A stretch of DNA of 64,000 bases from Arthrobacter sp. PGP41. GTDB lineage: Bacteria > Actinomycetota > Actinomycetes > Actinomycetales > Micrococcaceae. The notes under the pieces are model-generated. The model saw only the letters and a list, made by a program, of their open reading frames with translations, was not told where the DNA came from and did no database searches. Shown in pieces: positions 1 to 9,182 of the stretch. The first letter of the stretch is position 1; every line of letters begins with the position of its first letter. A program made the translations under genes and the position numbers. Location of the stretch: NCBI RefSeq assembly GCF_002953935.1, contig NZ_CP026514.1, positions 248,001 through 312,000 on the forward strand, read 5' to 3'.

Positions 1-267
1 GGTGATGGAGAGGTTCTGGCAGTCCTCGCTCCCCGGCAGTTCCCCGTAGCGGGTGCCCAGGACGTCATCGAGGAACGGCACCGGCCCCTGCGGGCAGGCG
101 GGCGCGGGGGAGGTGGCGGCAAACGGGTCGGTCCAGCCAGGCGCGGGGGCGGGAGGCTGGAACCGTCCGGCGGTGGCGTAAGGGATCCCGGTTGCGCGGA
201 CGACGTCCCCGTCCCGCCAGCCGGTGACGGGCCCGCACGGCGGGTTGAAGACTGGCGCTGAGCTCAC
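1..267 (-). CDS. Type-B carboxylesterase/lipase, N-terminal fragment
   Basis: This is the first 89 codons of a minus-strand gene that runs off the left edge of the window. The reading frame is open from a GTG at 267 to base 1. The translation begins VSSAPVFNPP, has a VTGWRDGDVVRATGIPYA segment like the conserved N-terminal strand of type-B carboxylesterases (an alpha/beta-hydrolase family), and ends in SEDCQNLSIT. That corresponds to the family's SEDCLxLNV signature around the first disulfide cysteine. A purine-rich AAGGTGA lies about 7 bases before the GTG; a TTG directly before it is an alternative start. The catalytic serine and histidine lie outside the window, so ester-hydrolase function rests on the N-terminal match alone. 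Confidence 0.7.
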   Translation of the reverse strand, partial: MSSAPVFNPPCGPVTGWRDGDVVRATGIPYATAGRFQPPAPAPGWTDPFAATSPAPACPQGPVPFLDDVLGTRYGELPGSEDCQNLSIT

Positions 268-284
268 CAATTCACCTTAAACCA

Positions 285-347
285 CAACGCGGGGTCACTT
301 CCGGCCCAATTCTGGCGAAGAATTGGGCGCGGAGTGACCCCGCGTTG
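285..347. terminator. Long inverted repeat after ppa
   Basis: Two 15-base arms (285-299 and 333-347) are exact reverse complements. A second inner arm pair, built on AGAATTGGG, leaves a loop of about 5 bases; the region between inner and outer arms is imperfect. The repeat starts 10 bases after the ppa stop codon and sits just before the start of the next minus-strand gene. The position suggests a transcription terminator or a repeat element that lands at gene ends. There is no clear U-tract. Confidence 0.65.
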
Positions 348-357
348 CTTTAGGACA

Positions 358-846
358 TCAGTGCGCGGTGGGCACGTAACGCTTGATGGACGCTTCCAGC
401 TCGGCCTCGGCGGCAGCGCGGTCGCCCCAGCCCTCGGCCTTGACCCACTTGCCCGGCTCCAGGTCCTTGTAGCGGGTGAAGAAGTGCTCGATCTCCTTGA
501 TCAGGAAGTCGTTGACGTCGCTGACCTCCTGGATGTGGTCGAAGCGGGCGTCCACCGGCACGCAGAGGATCTTCGCGTCTCCGCCGCCGTCGTCCGTCAT
601 GTTGAAGACGCCGATGGGGCGGGACTCGACGATGACGCCCGGGTGCAGGTCGAAGTCCTGCAGCAGCACCAGCGCATCCAACGGGTCGCCATCCTCGCCG
701 AGGGTGTTCTCGAAGTATCCGTAGTGCGTGGGGTACTGCATGGAGGTGAAGAGGACGCGGTCCAGGCGGACGCGGCCGGTCTCGTGGTCAACTTCGTACT
801 TGACGCGTGATCCCTTGGGGATCTCGATGGTCACGTCATGCTTCAT
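358..846 (-). CDS. ppa: Inorganic pyrophosphatase (family I)
   Basis: This cytosolic enzyme hydrolyses pyrophosphate to phosphate and so pulls biosynthetic reactions forward. The 162-aa protein starts [18 protein letters not shown] and has the family I features: the GDPLDALVL segment with metal-binding aspartates (GEDGDPLD), a YGYFENTLG stretch, and [10 protein letters not shown] near the C-terminus. Length is typical for the bacterial enzyme. The ATG at 846 was chosen over the longer open frame because GAGGAG lies about 6 bases upstream. It is divergent from dacB, so both promoters must lie in 847-1000. Confidence 0.97.
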   Translation of the reverse strand: MKHDVTIEIPKGSRVKYEVDHETGRVRLDRVLFTSMQYPTHYGYFENTLGEDGDPLDALVLLQDFDLHPGVIVESRPIGVFNMTDDGGGDAKILCVPVDARFDHIQEVSDVNDFLIKEIEHFFTRYKDLEPGKWVKAEGWGDRAAAEAELEASIKRYVPTAH

Positions 847-1000
847 GGAATGCTCCTCGGCAATTGCAGGGGGTTCGCGGCACTTCTGACGGGCAACAAA
901 AAGCACTGTCGGTGCCGCCGACTATTATTGAGGATATAGCGAGAGGCCCTGGAATCAGGAACTTGTGGGGAAATTTCAGGACTTGAGGACCGGCACCGGC

Positions 1001-2551
1001 ATGACCAAAACAATAGGCACGGACCAGCAGCACGGCCGTGTCCGGCAGGCAGCGCTGGGGGCCATCACCGGGCTGCGGCGCGCCTGGCCCCTGGTCCTGC
1101 TGTCGGCGCTCCTGGTTGCCCTTGCCGTCCCGGCGGCCCTGCTGGTGGCTCCCGGCTTCCTGGGTCCCGAGGCCCCTGCCCCCGCCCCTGCTGCGCCCGG
1201 GTGGCAGCAGGCGCCCGCCACGCTCTCGGCCCGGCAGGGCCTGCCCACCCTCGATGCTTCGGCTGCCGTCCCGGCCCAGCCGGCAGTCACGGCGCGGCTG
1301 GATCCGCTGTTAAAGGCCGACGGCGGCGGAACGTTTACAGCGCTGGTCCAGGATGCGTTGACCGGCCAGGTCCTGTTTGACCGCGGTGGATCGGAAGGCC
1401 GCGTTCCGGCGTCCAACATGAAACTGCTCACTGCGGTCGCCGCCCTGCGGTCCCTGGGGCCCGGGCACCGCTTCAGCACAACAGTTGTTGCCGGCGCGGC
1501 GCCTGGACAGGTGGTGCTGGTGGGCGGCGGCGACGTTCTCGTGGGGCCGGGCGAGTCGAACCCCGAACGGACGATCGGCCACGCCGGCCTGGCAACCCTG
1601 GCTGCCGGCACGGTGGAGGCGCTGAAGGCGGACGGCGCGTCCGGGGAGCTCAAGGTCCTGGTGGACGACTCCCTTTTCTCCGGACCCGCGCTGAACCCTG
1701 CCTGGGACAGCGGGGATGTGGCGGCCGGCGAGGTGGCGCCCTTGTTCCCCCTGGCCCTGAACTCAGCCCGTTACGATCCCGCCGTCACCACCGGTCCGCG
1801 CCCGCAGGACTCCGCCATGACTGCAGCCGAGGAGTTTGCCGCCCGGCTGCGAACGGCAGGCGCCGACGCGGGACTCACTGTGGCAGCCGGCGTCGAACGC
1901 TCACCCCAGCCGGCGGGAGCAGGCGCGGCGGCAGCACGCACGGCGGCAACGGCCGCTCCCGGGGAGGGCTCCAGTGAACCGCGCGTGCTGGCGGAAGTGC
2001 AGTCCGCCACCGTGGCCGAGCAGGTGGAAGTGATGCTGCAGGACTCGGACAACTACCTGGCGGAAGCATTGGGCCGGCTCACGGCACTGGCGGACGGCCT
2101 GCCCGGCAGCAACGACGGTGCCACGGCAGCAGTCCGGGCGCAGCTCTCTGCAGCCGGCCTCGCCACGGATGCCATGAAACTGGTGGACGTCTGTGGACTG
2201 GCCATGGGTAACCAGGTCTCGGCCCGGCAGTTTGCCGAGGTGGTGCGGGCCATTACGTCGGGCACGGACACCAGGCTGCGGGCGGCGCTGGACGGATTCC
2301 CGGTGGCCGGCCTCACCGGAACGCTCGACACGCGCTACGGCGGTGACGCCACCGCCGGCGGTGCTGGCCTGGTGCGGGCCAAGACCGGCACGCTGAACAC
2401 GGTGCTCGCACTGAGCGGCTATGTGGTTGACGCCGATGGCAGGCTCCTGGTCTTTTCCTTCATCGGCAACGGGCTGACGCCCGGGGCTGCGGGGAACAAA
2501 GAGGCGCTGGACCGCGCGGCCACCGCACTCGCAGGCTGCGGCTGCCGTTGA
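1001..2551 (+). CDS. dacB: D-alanyl-D-alanine carboxypeptidase/endopeptidase (PBP4 family, peptidase S13)
   Basis: This is a low-molecular-weight penicillin-binding protein that trims peptidoglycan stem peptides outside the membrane. All three S13 motifs are present: SxxK as SNMK at residues 138-141, SxN as SDN near 349, and KTG at 461. A hydrophobic segment at about residues 29-51 acts as signal or membrane anchor and is followed by an Ala/Pro-rich linker. The start is uncertain: a GTG at 965, in frame and preceded by AGGA 4 bases away, would add 12 residues, whereas the ATG at 1001 has GAGGA 11 bases upstream. The three motifs are intact, so I expect an active enzyme. Confidence 0.93.
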   Translation: MTKTIGTDQQHGRVRQAALGAITGLRRAWPLVLLSALLVALAVPAALLVAPGFLGPEAPAPAPAAPGWQQAPATLSARQGLPTLDASAAVPAQPAVTARLDPLLKADGGGTFTALVQDALTGQVLFDRGGSEGRVPASNMKLLTAVAALRSLGPGHRFSTTVVAGAAPGQVVLVGGGDVLVGPGESNPERTIGHAGLATLAAGTVEALKADGASGELKVLVDDSLFSGPALNPAWDSGDVAAGEVAPLFPLALNSARYDPAVTTGPRPQDSAMTAAEEFAARLRTAGADAGLTVAAGVERSPQPAGAGAAAARTAATAAPGEGSSEPRVLAEVQSATVAEQVEVMLQDSDNYLAEALGRLTALADGLPGSNDGATAAVRAQLSAAGLATDAMKLVDVCGLAMGNQVSARQFAEVVRAITSGTDTRLRAALDGFPVAGLTGTLDTRYGGDATAGGAGLVRAKTGTLNTVLALSGYVVDADGRLLVFSFIGNGLTPGAAGNKEALDRAATALAGCGCR

Positions 2552-2924
2552 AGTACCAAGTGCGGCGGGCCGAAAAAAACAAGTAGGGGCTACCCGTGAC
2601 GCTGGACTGCGGCGCATCCTACACTCGACCTCACATTGGGGCAGGGCAGCGAACCGCCGCCCCGGGCTGTCAAGGGGGTGGGGCAGGTGTCGGTATCCCG
2701 TCGAACCACGTGGCAGCCCCCGCCTGTGCCTGCCAGATCACGCCACGGACCACCCTGTCCTGGATGCTGCAATTTGGCGGATCGCCGCGTTCTGGTGCGG
2801 GCAGTCACCCGGATCGCCCCCGGCCCGACGCTGTTTGCGACGCGCTGCCTCCCGGTGAGCTCCGCAACGGAGCGCCAAGGCAGCTTCTGACAGTAGTAAA
2901 GCCTGACAAACAAAGGGCACCATC
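2552..2924. other. Non-coding gap with a structured 5' leader
   Basis: No convincing gene is seen here; the open frames on both strands lack family resemblance and ribosome sites. Just upstream of the next gene there is a nested stem-loop: GCTGCCT (2844-2850) pairs with AGGCAGC (2878-2884), and inside it GCTCCG (2859-2864) pairs with CGGAGC (2868-2873) across a CAA loop. It would lie in the 5' leader of the lipoprotein gene that starts at 2925. Confidence 0.5.
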
Positions 2925-3932
2925 ATGTCCCACTCATTTAAACGATTCTCAATGCTCGGTTCCGCCGTCACGCTGCTTCTGGGGATGGAGGCCATAGTGT
3001 CGTGCGCAGACCCCAAGGCCGGACGGGCGACGCCCAATTCCACCGGCACTTCGGCGCCGGTTTCGCCTTCCGGCGCGCCGCAGGGGCCGCCCACGCTGGC
3101 GCCCGCAGCCGTGCCGCCGGCGCCGGAGCTGTGCGGGCCAGGGTCTGCCATCAAGTTCGACAAGGCCGCCTTTCCGGAGTCTCCCGTCATTGATAACAAG
3201 TGGTTTCCGCTGAAACCCGGCATGAAGTACACCACCACCGGCACGGTCGAAAGTGAAGATGGAACAACTGAGCGGATTGTCACGCACACCGTAACCGGCC
3301 TGACCAAGGTCATTGACGGCGTGAAAACCCAGGTGTTGTGGGACCGTGATTACCAGGACGGGACGCTGGTGGAATCGGAACTTGCCTTCTTCGCGCAGGA
3401 CAACGCCGGAACGGTTTGGCTGTTCGGCGAGTATCCCGAGGAGTTTGAAGAGGACAAGTTCATCGGGGCGCCCAATACGTTCATCCACGGCATCTCCGGT
3501 AGCCAGGCCGGAATTGCGATGCAGGCTGCGCCCCGGACCCGTACGCCGGCATATGTCCAGGCTCACGCCGCTTCCGTGGGTTTCCTCGATTGCGGGAGTG
3601 TTTTCGAAGAAGACATCGCGCTTTGCGTGCCCACAGGCTGCTACGGAGACGTGTTGGTGATCGATGAGCACAATCCGCTGGAACCGCATATCGGCCACCA
3701 GCGCAAGTACTATTCAGCAGGAACCGGGCTGGTTAAAGTGACGGCTGAGAGCGGGGTAAACCAGGAAACCCTGGACCTCGACAAAATTGAAAACCTCACG
3801 GACGGCCAACTGGCGGACATCAACAAGCAGGCGCTCGAGCTCGACCGGCACGGCTATGAAGTCAGTAAGGAGGTCTACGCCCAAACTGCCCAGGCCGAGA
3901 TCACCACGAAGACTTCGGGAGGCCGGAAATAG
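2925..3932 (+). CDS. Putative lipoprotein of unknown function
   Basis: I do not recognise a family. The 335-aa product has a short N-terminal hydrophobic segment ending in a lipobox-like IVSC with the candidate lipidated cysteine at residue 27. A Thr/Ser/Pro/Ala-rich linker to about residue 65 follows, then a soluble domain. That domain contains NKWFPLKPGMKYTTTG, WDRDYQDG and YYSAGTGLVKV, a beta-rich pattern like secreted proteins that display a short-chain ligand or sit at the cell surface. Cysteines near CGPGS, DCGS and CVPTGC could form disulfides outside the cell. It is monocistronic, with AAAGGG before the ATG. Export is inferred from the signal; no activity is claimed. Confidence 0.8.
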   Translation: MSHSFKRFSMLGSAVTLLLGMEAIVSCADPKAGRATPNSTGTSAPVSPSGAPQGPPTLAPAAVPPAPELCGPGSAIKFDKAAFPESPVIDNKWFPLKPGMKYTTTGTVESEDGTTERIVTHTVTGLTKVIDGVKTQVLWDRDYQDGTLVESELAFFAQDNAGTVWLFGEYPEEFEEDKFIGAPNTFIHGISGSQAGIAMQAAPRTRTPAYVQAHAASVGFLDCGSVFEEDIALCVPTGCYGDVLVIDEHNPLEPHIGHQRKYYSAGTGLVKVTAESGVNQETLDLDKIENLTDGQLADINKQALELDRHGYEVSKEVYAQTAQAEITTKTSGGRK

Positions 3933-4009
3933 GAGCGGCCGGCCCGGATGCCTCCGAGGGGTTCGCCGGTCAGCGAACTTAAGGACTATCCACAGCATGC
4001 TGTGTTCTG

Positions 4010-5152
4010 ATGGGAACCATGGAGCCCACTGCACGCGAGTCGTCAGCCCAGACGTTGTCCGCCACGGCACAGTCCCTGATCAACTGGGACCTCGCCGCCT
4101 CCACCGCCGCACGCCTGGCCCCGGCCGGGCCCGTGCTCAGCGAGGCCGCCATGGGTGAGGCCGTGGACAGCCTGCGCCGCTTGGCGGATGTGTCCGTTGA
4201 ACACGTCCACCAGATCACCGGGCTGGAGGCGGCGCGCGACCTCCGGGACTCCTCCGTGCTGGTGGTGGACCGGGCGTCATGGGCCAAAGCCAACACCCAG
4301 AGCTTCGCCGTGATGCTCAAGCCCGCCATGGAGAAGATGCTGGAAAACCGGCGCGGCACGCTGAGCCCCGGCGCCGCCAGCGTCAGCGGGGCCATCACCG
4401 GAAGCCAGCTCGGCGCCGTCCTGGCATTCCTGGCCAGCAAGGTCCTGGGACAGTACGATCCCTTCGCCGCGCTCGCGGAGGGGTCCACCGCCCCTCCCGG
4501 CGGAAGGCTCCTCCTTGTTGCCCCCAACATCGTGGCCGTGGAGCGCGAACTCAACGTCGCCCCTGAGGATTTCCGCCTCTGGGTGTGCCTGCACGAGCAG
4601 ACCCACCGCGTGCAGTTTGCCGCGGCCCCCTGGCTGCGGCGCCACATGCTGGAGCAGATCGACGAACTCAGCGTGCACCTGCTTGGCAACGTCGACTCCC
4701 TGATGGAGCGGGCCACCGCCGCCGCACGCTCGCTGAAGGACCGCACCGCCTCCGGCAACACCCCCGGCCGCGGTGCCATCCTGGACCTACTCCAGGACCC
4801 GGAGGAAAAGGCGGCCATCTCGCACCTCACCGCCGTGATGAGCCTGCTCGAAGGCCACGCGAACGTGGTGATGGATGCCGTGGACGCGAGCATCATCCCG
4901 TCCGTGAAGACCATCCGGCAGCGGTTCAACGACCGCGGCAAGGACCGCGGCGTGATCGAAAAGTTCATCCGCAGCCTCCTTGGCCTGGACGCCAAAATGC
5001 GCCAATACTCGGACGGCGCCAGGTTTGTGCGTGCGGTGGTGGACGTGGCCGGCATGGAAGGCTTCAACAAGGTGTGGGAGTCCGCAGACCACCTGCCCAC
5101 CGAACCGGAGATCCACGACGCCAAGCTGTGGCTTGAGCGGATGGGACTCTGA
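4010..5152 (+). CDS. Zinc-dependent metalloprotease, DUF2342 (F420-biosynthesis-associated) family
   Basis: The 380-aa protein belongs to the actinobacterial DUF2342 family of putative hydrolases. The zincin signature HEQTH is at residues 195-199 (two metal-binding histidines and the catalytic glutamate), set in LHEQTHRVQF. A second conserved block, VDEL-like IDELSVHL, follows about 20 residues later. The substrate is unknown. The gene is one base before tilS, and this pairing with tilS-hpt-ftsH is usual in actinobacteria, so it is probably co-transcribed with tRNA and purine salvage genes. The start could be the ATG at 4010 or the ATG at 4019; neither has a strong ribosome site. Confidence 0.88.
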   Translation: MGTMEPTARESSAQTLSATAQSLINWDLAASTAARLAPAGPVLSEAAMGEAVDSLRRLADVSVEHVHQITGLEAARDLRDSSVLVVDRASWAKANTQSFAVMLKPAMEKMLENRRGTLSPGAASVSGAITGSQLGAVLAFLASKVLGQYDPFAALAEGSTAPPGGRLLLVAPNIVAVERELNVAPEDFRLWVCLHEQTHRVQFAAAPWLRRHMLEQIDELSVHLLGNVDSLMERATAAARSLKDRTASGNTPGRGAILDLLQDPEEKAAISHLTAVMSLLEGHANVVMDAVDASIIPSVKTIRQRFNDRGKDRGVIEKFIRSLLGLDAKMRQYSDGARFVRAVVDVAGMEGFNKVWESADHLPTEPEIHDAKLWLERMGL

Positions 5153-6289
5153 TTGCCGGGCACTGATTTGCCCGGACGTCCAAGCGGACGACGACGGCCC
5201 GGAAGGCTGGCGCCCGTCGTCGGCAAAGCGCGGAAAGCGGTCCAGGACGCCTTGGCGCAGGCGGGTTACCCGCGGCATGTCCTGGTAGCCTGCAGCGGCG
5301 GACCCGACTCCCTGGCGCTGGCCGCCGTCGCCGCCTACTTTGCCCGGCGCGGGCACGTGGACGGCCACCCGGTCACGGTGGGAGCGGTGGTGGTGGACCA
5401 CCAGCTGCAGGAAGGGTCCGCCGGCGTGGCCGCGGAAACCGCGCGGGCACTGCGGGACCTGGGGCTTGCCCCCGTGGAGATCCGTGCCGTGAGCGTGGCA
5501 ACGGCCGGCATGGGTCCTGAGGCAGCGGCCCGGGAAGCCAGGCACCAAGCGCTCGAAGCCGCCGCCGCCGGTCAGGGCGCCGGAGCCATCCTGCTGGGCC
5601 ACACCCTGGACGACCAGGCTGAACAGGTGCTCCTTGGCCTTGCCCGCGGCTCCGGCACACGCTCCCTTGCCGGCATGAGGCCGGAGCGGGGCCTCCTGCT
5701 GAGGCCGTTCCTGGGGCTCCGGCGGGCGGATACGGAAGAGATCTGCGAGGTGGAGCAGCTGCAGCCCTGGCATGATCCCACCAATTCGGACCCGGCCTTC
5801 GCGCGTTCCCGTACCCGGGTGGAGGTGCTCCCGCACCTGGAAGAAAAACTGGGCCCGGGCGTGGCCGAATCCCTTGCCCGGACCGCTTCAATCCTCCAGC
5901 TGGACGCCGACTACCTTGAAGACGTGGCGGAAACCACGTTCGCAGCGCTCGTTGAACGGAACGGCGCCGAAGTGAGCCTCCCGGAGGAGGCGTTGCGCGC
6001 CCTGGCCCCGGCCATCAGGTACCGCGTCATCGCCAAGGCGGCGGCCGACGTCGGCGGGCAGCAGCCCGGCTACCAGCGCCTTTTGGCGGCGGAGGCGCTG
6101 CTGAGGCGAAAGGGCTCCGCCGGACCGGTTGAGCTGCCCGGCGGGGTGGGCGCCTACCGCCTGTCCCTGGCACAGCTGGAAGCGGCCGGAGCCGTTGACG
6201 GGCCGGCTGCATCCGATAACCCCGTTCCCCGCGAAGCGGCCCGCTGTGGGAAGCTAGTATTCCGGCCTCAAAAACCGCCCGCAAAATAG
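5153..6289 (+). CDS. tilS: tRNA(Ile)-lysidine synthetase
   Basis: The enzyme uses ATP and lysine to convert C34 of the CAU-anticodon tRNA(Ile) to lysidine, so that it reads AUA. The PP-loop ATP-binding motif SGGPDS is at residues 48-53. LGHTLDDQAEQVLLGLARGSG, with the conserved HTxDDQAE block, and RPFLGLRR also fit TilS. The substrate-recognition C-terminal region is shorter and more degenerate, as in other actinobacteria. The TTG at 5153 directly abuts the stop of the metalloprotease gene, which suggests translational coupling; the first 25 residues are poorly conserved, so the start could be internal. Confidence 0.94.
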   Translation: MPGTDLPGRPSGRRRPGRLAPVVGKARKAVQDALAQAGYPRHVLVACSGGPDSLALAAVAAYFARRGHVDGHPVTVGAVVVDHQLQEGSAGVAAETARALRDLGLAPVEIRAVSVATAGMGPEAAAREARHQALEAAAAGQGAGAILLGHTLDDQAEQVLLGLARGSGTRSLAGMRPERGLLLRPFLGLRRADTEEICEVEQLQPWHDPTNSDPAFARSRTRVEVLPHLEEKLGPGVAESLARTASILQLDADYLEDVAETTFAALVERNGAEVSLPEEALRALAPAIRYRVIAKAAADVGGQQPGYQRLLAAEALLRRKGSAGPVELPGGVGAYRLSLAQLEAAGAVDGPAASDNPVPREAARCGKLVFRPQKPPAK

Positions 6290-6319
6290 TCGCACCCCGC
6301 ATCTACACAGGAGCCATTG

Positions 6320-6871
6320 GTGGATTCAAACGACGTCCAGGCAGACCTCAAGCACGTTCTCTACACCAAGGAACAGATCCAGCAGCGCATCACGGAGCTG
6401 GCTGAGCAGATCGACAAGGACTATGAGGGCCGCGAAATCCTCATCGTGGGCGTGCTCAAGGGTGCGGTGATGGTCATGGCGGACCTGGCCCGGGCACTGC
6501 ACAGCCACATCTCCATGGACTGGATGGCTGTGTCCTCCTACGGCTCGGGCACCCAGTCCTCCGGGGTGGTCCGGATCCTGAAGGACCTGGACACGGACCT
6601 GATGGGCAAGGACGTGCTGATCGTCGAGGACATCATCGATTCCGGCCTCACCCTGTCCTGGCTCAAGACCAACCTGGAATCCCGCGGCACCGCGTCCGTG
6701 GAGATCTGCACCGCCTTCCGCAAGCCCACGGCCGCCAAGGTCGAGATCGACGTCAAGTACGTCGGCTACGACATCCCCAACGAGTTCGTGGTGGGCTACG
6801 GCCTGGACTACGCGGAGAAGTACCGCAACCTGGACTTCGTGGGTACCCTGGCCCCGCACGTCTACGAGTAG
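6320..6871 (+). CDS. hpt: Hypoxanthine(-guanine) phosphoribosyltransferase
   Basis: This purine salvage enzyme converts hypoxanthine or guanine plus PRPP to IMP or GMP in the cytosol. The PRPP-binding motif VLIVEDIIDSGLT is at about residues 99-111. KGAVMVMADL, YGSGTQSSG and the C-terminal YAEKYRNLDFVGTL are all standard for HPRT. I chose the GTG at 6320 because AGGAG (6309-6313) then sits 6 bases upstream; the TTG three bases earlier would leave only 3. It follows tilS and precedes ftsH, the order seen across actinobacteria. Confidence 0.95.
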   Translation: MDSNDVQADLKHVLYTKEQIQQRITELAEQIDKDYEGREILIVGVLKGAVMVMADLARALHSHISMDWMAVSSYGSGTQSSGVVRILKDLDTDLMGKDVLIVEDIIDSGLTLSWLKTNLESRGTASVEICTAFRKPTAAKVEIDVKYVGYDIPNEFVVGYGLDYAEKYRNLDFVGTLAPHVYE

Positions 6872-7108
6872 GCCGCCCAGCCCGAACCCGTCGCCTGCGC
6901 CGCCGCCGGCCTTGACCTACAAAACCCCGCCCCTTGGAACAGGTCCTCCGCTGTCCTGGCGCCGCTACGCCCACAGGGAACTTTTGCCGTCCATCATGCG
7001 TGATCTACTCCGGACGGTGTATAGCTAGAAGCTGACGCAGCACCATCACGCGCGCAGACTACTCGCCGTGCAGCACTACCAGAAGGGACGGGGCCTGCCC
7101 CCGAACAG

Positions 7109-9172
7109 ATGAAAGCTAAGAACTTCTTCAAAGGCCCGGGCATCTGGATCGTCGTTGTGGTCGGTCTGCTCCTGGTGGCCTTTGCAACGCTAGCCCCCGG
7201 CGGTGCCGCACGGATCGACACCGACAAGGGCCTGGAACTGCTCTCCGGAAACCAAGTGGAGCAGGCCAAGATCTTCGACGGCGAAAACCGCGTGGACCTG
7301 ACTTTGAAGGACAACCTGCAGCTTGACGGGCAGGACAAGGGCAAGAGCGTCCAGTTCTTCTTCGTGGACGCCCGTGCGCTGGACGTGGTCAAGGCGGTAA
7401 CGGACGCCAAGCCTGCCCAGGGCTACACGGACCAGCCCATCGAGAGCAACTGGTTCTCCGGCCTGCTCTCCCTCCTGATTCCCGTCATCCTCCTGGGCGC
7501 CCTGTTCTGGTTCCTCATGACCCGCATGCAGGGCGGCGGCTCCAAGATCATGCAGTTCGGCAAGTCCAAGGCCAAGATGGTCAGCAAGGACATGCCGCAG
7601 GTGACGTTCGCCGACGTCGCAGGATCCGACGAGGCAGTTGAGGAACTCCAGGAAATCAAGGAATTCCTGCAGGAGCCCGCCAAGTTCCAGGCCGTTGGCG
7701 CCAAGATTCCCAAGGGCGTGCTGCTGTACGGCCCTCCCGGTACCGGCAAGACCCTCCTGGCTCGCGCAGTCGCGGGTGAGGCCGGCGTCCCCTTCTTCTC
7801 CATCTCCGGCTCCGACTTCGTGGAAATGTTCGTCGGCGTAGGCGCCTCCCGCGTCCGCGACCTCTTCGAGCAGGCCAAAGCCAACTCCCCGGCCATCATC
7901 TTCGTTGACGAGATCGACGCCGTGGGCCGTCACCGTGGCGCCGGCATCGGCGGCGGCAACGACGAACGCGAGCAGACCCTCAACCAGCTGCTGGTGGAGA
8001 TGGACGGCTTCGACGTCAAGACCAACGTCATCCTCATCGCCGCCACCAACCGGCCCGACGTGCTGGACCCCGCACTGCTGCGCCCGGGACGCTTCGACCG
8101 CCAGATCGGCGTGGACGCACCGGACATGATCGGCCGCGACCAGATCCTGCAGGTACATGCCAAAGGCAAGCCGATGGCACCGGGAGTGGACCTCAAGGCC
8201 GTGGCGAAAAAGACTCCCGGCTACACCGGCGCGGACCTCGCCAACGTCCTGAACGAAGCCGCCCTCCTCACCGCCCGCTCCAACGCGAACCTCATCGACG
8301 ACCGCGCGCTGGATGAAGCCATTGACCGCGTCATGGCCGGACCGCAGAAGCGCAGCCGCGTCATGAAGGAGCACGAACGGAAGATCACCGCCTACCACGA
8401 AGGCGGGCACGCCCTCGTCGCAGCCGCACTGCGGAACTCCGCCCCGGTCACCAAGATCACCATCCTTCCCCGTGGCCGCGCCCTGGGCTACACCATGGTG
8501 GTGCCGGACAACGACAAGTACTCCGTGACCCGCAACGAACTGCTTGACCAGATGGCCTACGCCATGGGCGGCCGCGTGGCCGAGGAGATCGTGTTCCACG
8601 ACCCGTCCACCGGAGCTTCCAACGACATCGAGAAAGCCACCGGCACCGCCCGCAAGATGGTCACCGAATACGGCATGAGCGAGCGGGTTGGCGCTGTCCG
8701 GCTTGGCCAGGGCGGCGGCGAGCCGTTCCTGGGCCGCGACGCCGGGCACGAGCGCAACTACTCGGACCAGATCGCCTACGTGGTGGACGAGGAAGTGCGC
8801 CGCCTCATAGACCAGGCCCATGACGAGGCCTACGCCATCCTTACCGAGAACCGGGACGTCCTGGACCGGCTGGCCCTGGAACTGCTGGAACGCGAAACGC
8901 TGAACCAGGCCGAGATCGCCGACATCTTCAGGGACATCCGCAAGCGCGACTTCCGCGAGGTGTGGCTGTCCAAGGAGAGCCGCCCGGTCCAGATGGCGGG
9001 CCCCGTGGAGTCCCGCCAGGAAAGGGCGGAGCGGGAGGCCCAGGAAGAGGCCAAGAAGGCGCGCCTGGATGAGCCGTTGGACGCGCAGCCGCCGCACCCG
9101 CAGGGTGTCCCCGAGGACGCCCCGTTCCAGGGCGGGGTAACGGACGCGGGGCCCGACGCCCTTCGCGGCTAA
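7109..9172 (+). CDS. ftsH: ATP-dependent zinc metalloprotease FtsH
   Basis: FtsH is a membrane-anchored AAA+ protease that unfolds and degrades misassembled membrane proteins and selected cytosolic regulators. There are membrane segments at about residues 9-27 and 115-137. Walker A GPPGTGKT is at 208-215, Walker B contains D267-E268, the second region of homology follows in [17 protein letters not shown], and the zinc site is HEGGH at 430-434. The second position after the catalytic Glu is Gly where most FtsH have Ala (HEAGH). The C-terminus is a charged, Pro-rich tail. Its stop codon overlaps the apparent -10 box of folE. Confidence 0.98.
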   Translation: MKAKNFFKGPGIWIVVVVGLLLVAFATLAPGGAARIDTDKGLELLSGNQVEQAKIFDGENRVDLTLKDNLQLDGQDKGKSVQFFFVDARALDVVKAVTDAKPAQGYTDQPIESNWFSGLLSLLIPVILLGALFWFLMTRMQGGGSKIMQFGKSKAKMVSKDMPQVTFADVAGSDEAVEELQEIKEFLQEPAKFQAVGAKIPKGVLLYGPPGTGKTLLARAVAGEAGVPFFSISGSDFVEMFVGVGASRVRDLFEQAKANSPAIIFVDEIDAVGRHRGAGIGGGNDEREQTLNQLLVEMDGFDVKTNVILIAATNRPDVLDPALLRPGRFDRQIGVDAPDMIGRDQILQVHAKGKPMAPGVDLKAVAKKTPGYTGADLANVLNEAALLTARSNANLIDDRALDEAIDRVMAGPQKRSRVMKEHERKITAYHEGGHALVAAALRNSAPVTKITILPRGRALGYTMVVPDNDKYSVTRNELLDQMAYAMGGRVAEEIVFHDPSTGASNDIEKATGTARKMVTEYGMSERVGAVRLGQGGGEPFLGRDAGHERNYSDQIAYVVDEEVRRLIDQAHDEAYAILTENRDVLDRLALELLERETLNQAEIADIFRDIRKRDFREVWLSKESRPVQMAGPVESRQERAEREAQEEAKKARLDEPLDAQPPHPQGVPEDAPFQGGVTDAGPDALRG

Positions 9173-9175
9173 GCT
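9170..9175 (+). promoter_or_regulatory. Candidate -10 box of folE (leaderless)
   Basis: TAAGCT fits the actinobacterial TAnnnT -10 pattern and ends 7 bases before the folE GTG at 9183, so the transcript would start at or next to the start codon. Its first three bases are the ftsH stop codon. No ribosome-binding site precedes folE, which agrees with leaderless translation. Confidence 0.5.
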
Positions 9176-9182
9176 TTCTTAC

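Noticed and set aside
2596..2997. Open frame of 133 codons before the orphan lipoprotein
   Set aside because: It overlaps the lipoprotein start, has no ribosome site and no family resemblance.
7190..9097. Long open frame antisense to ftsH
   Set aside because: It is a high-GC codon shadow: its composition is Val/Gly/His-rich with no domain, and ftsH on the other strand is certain.
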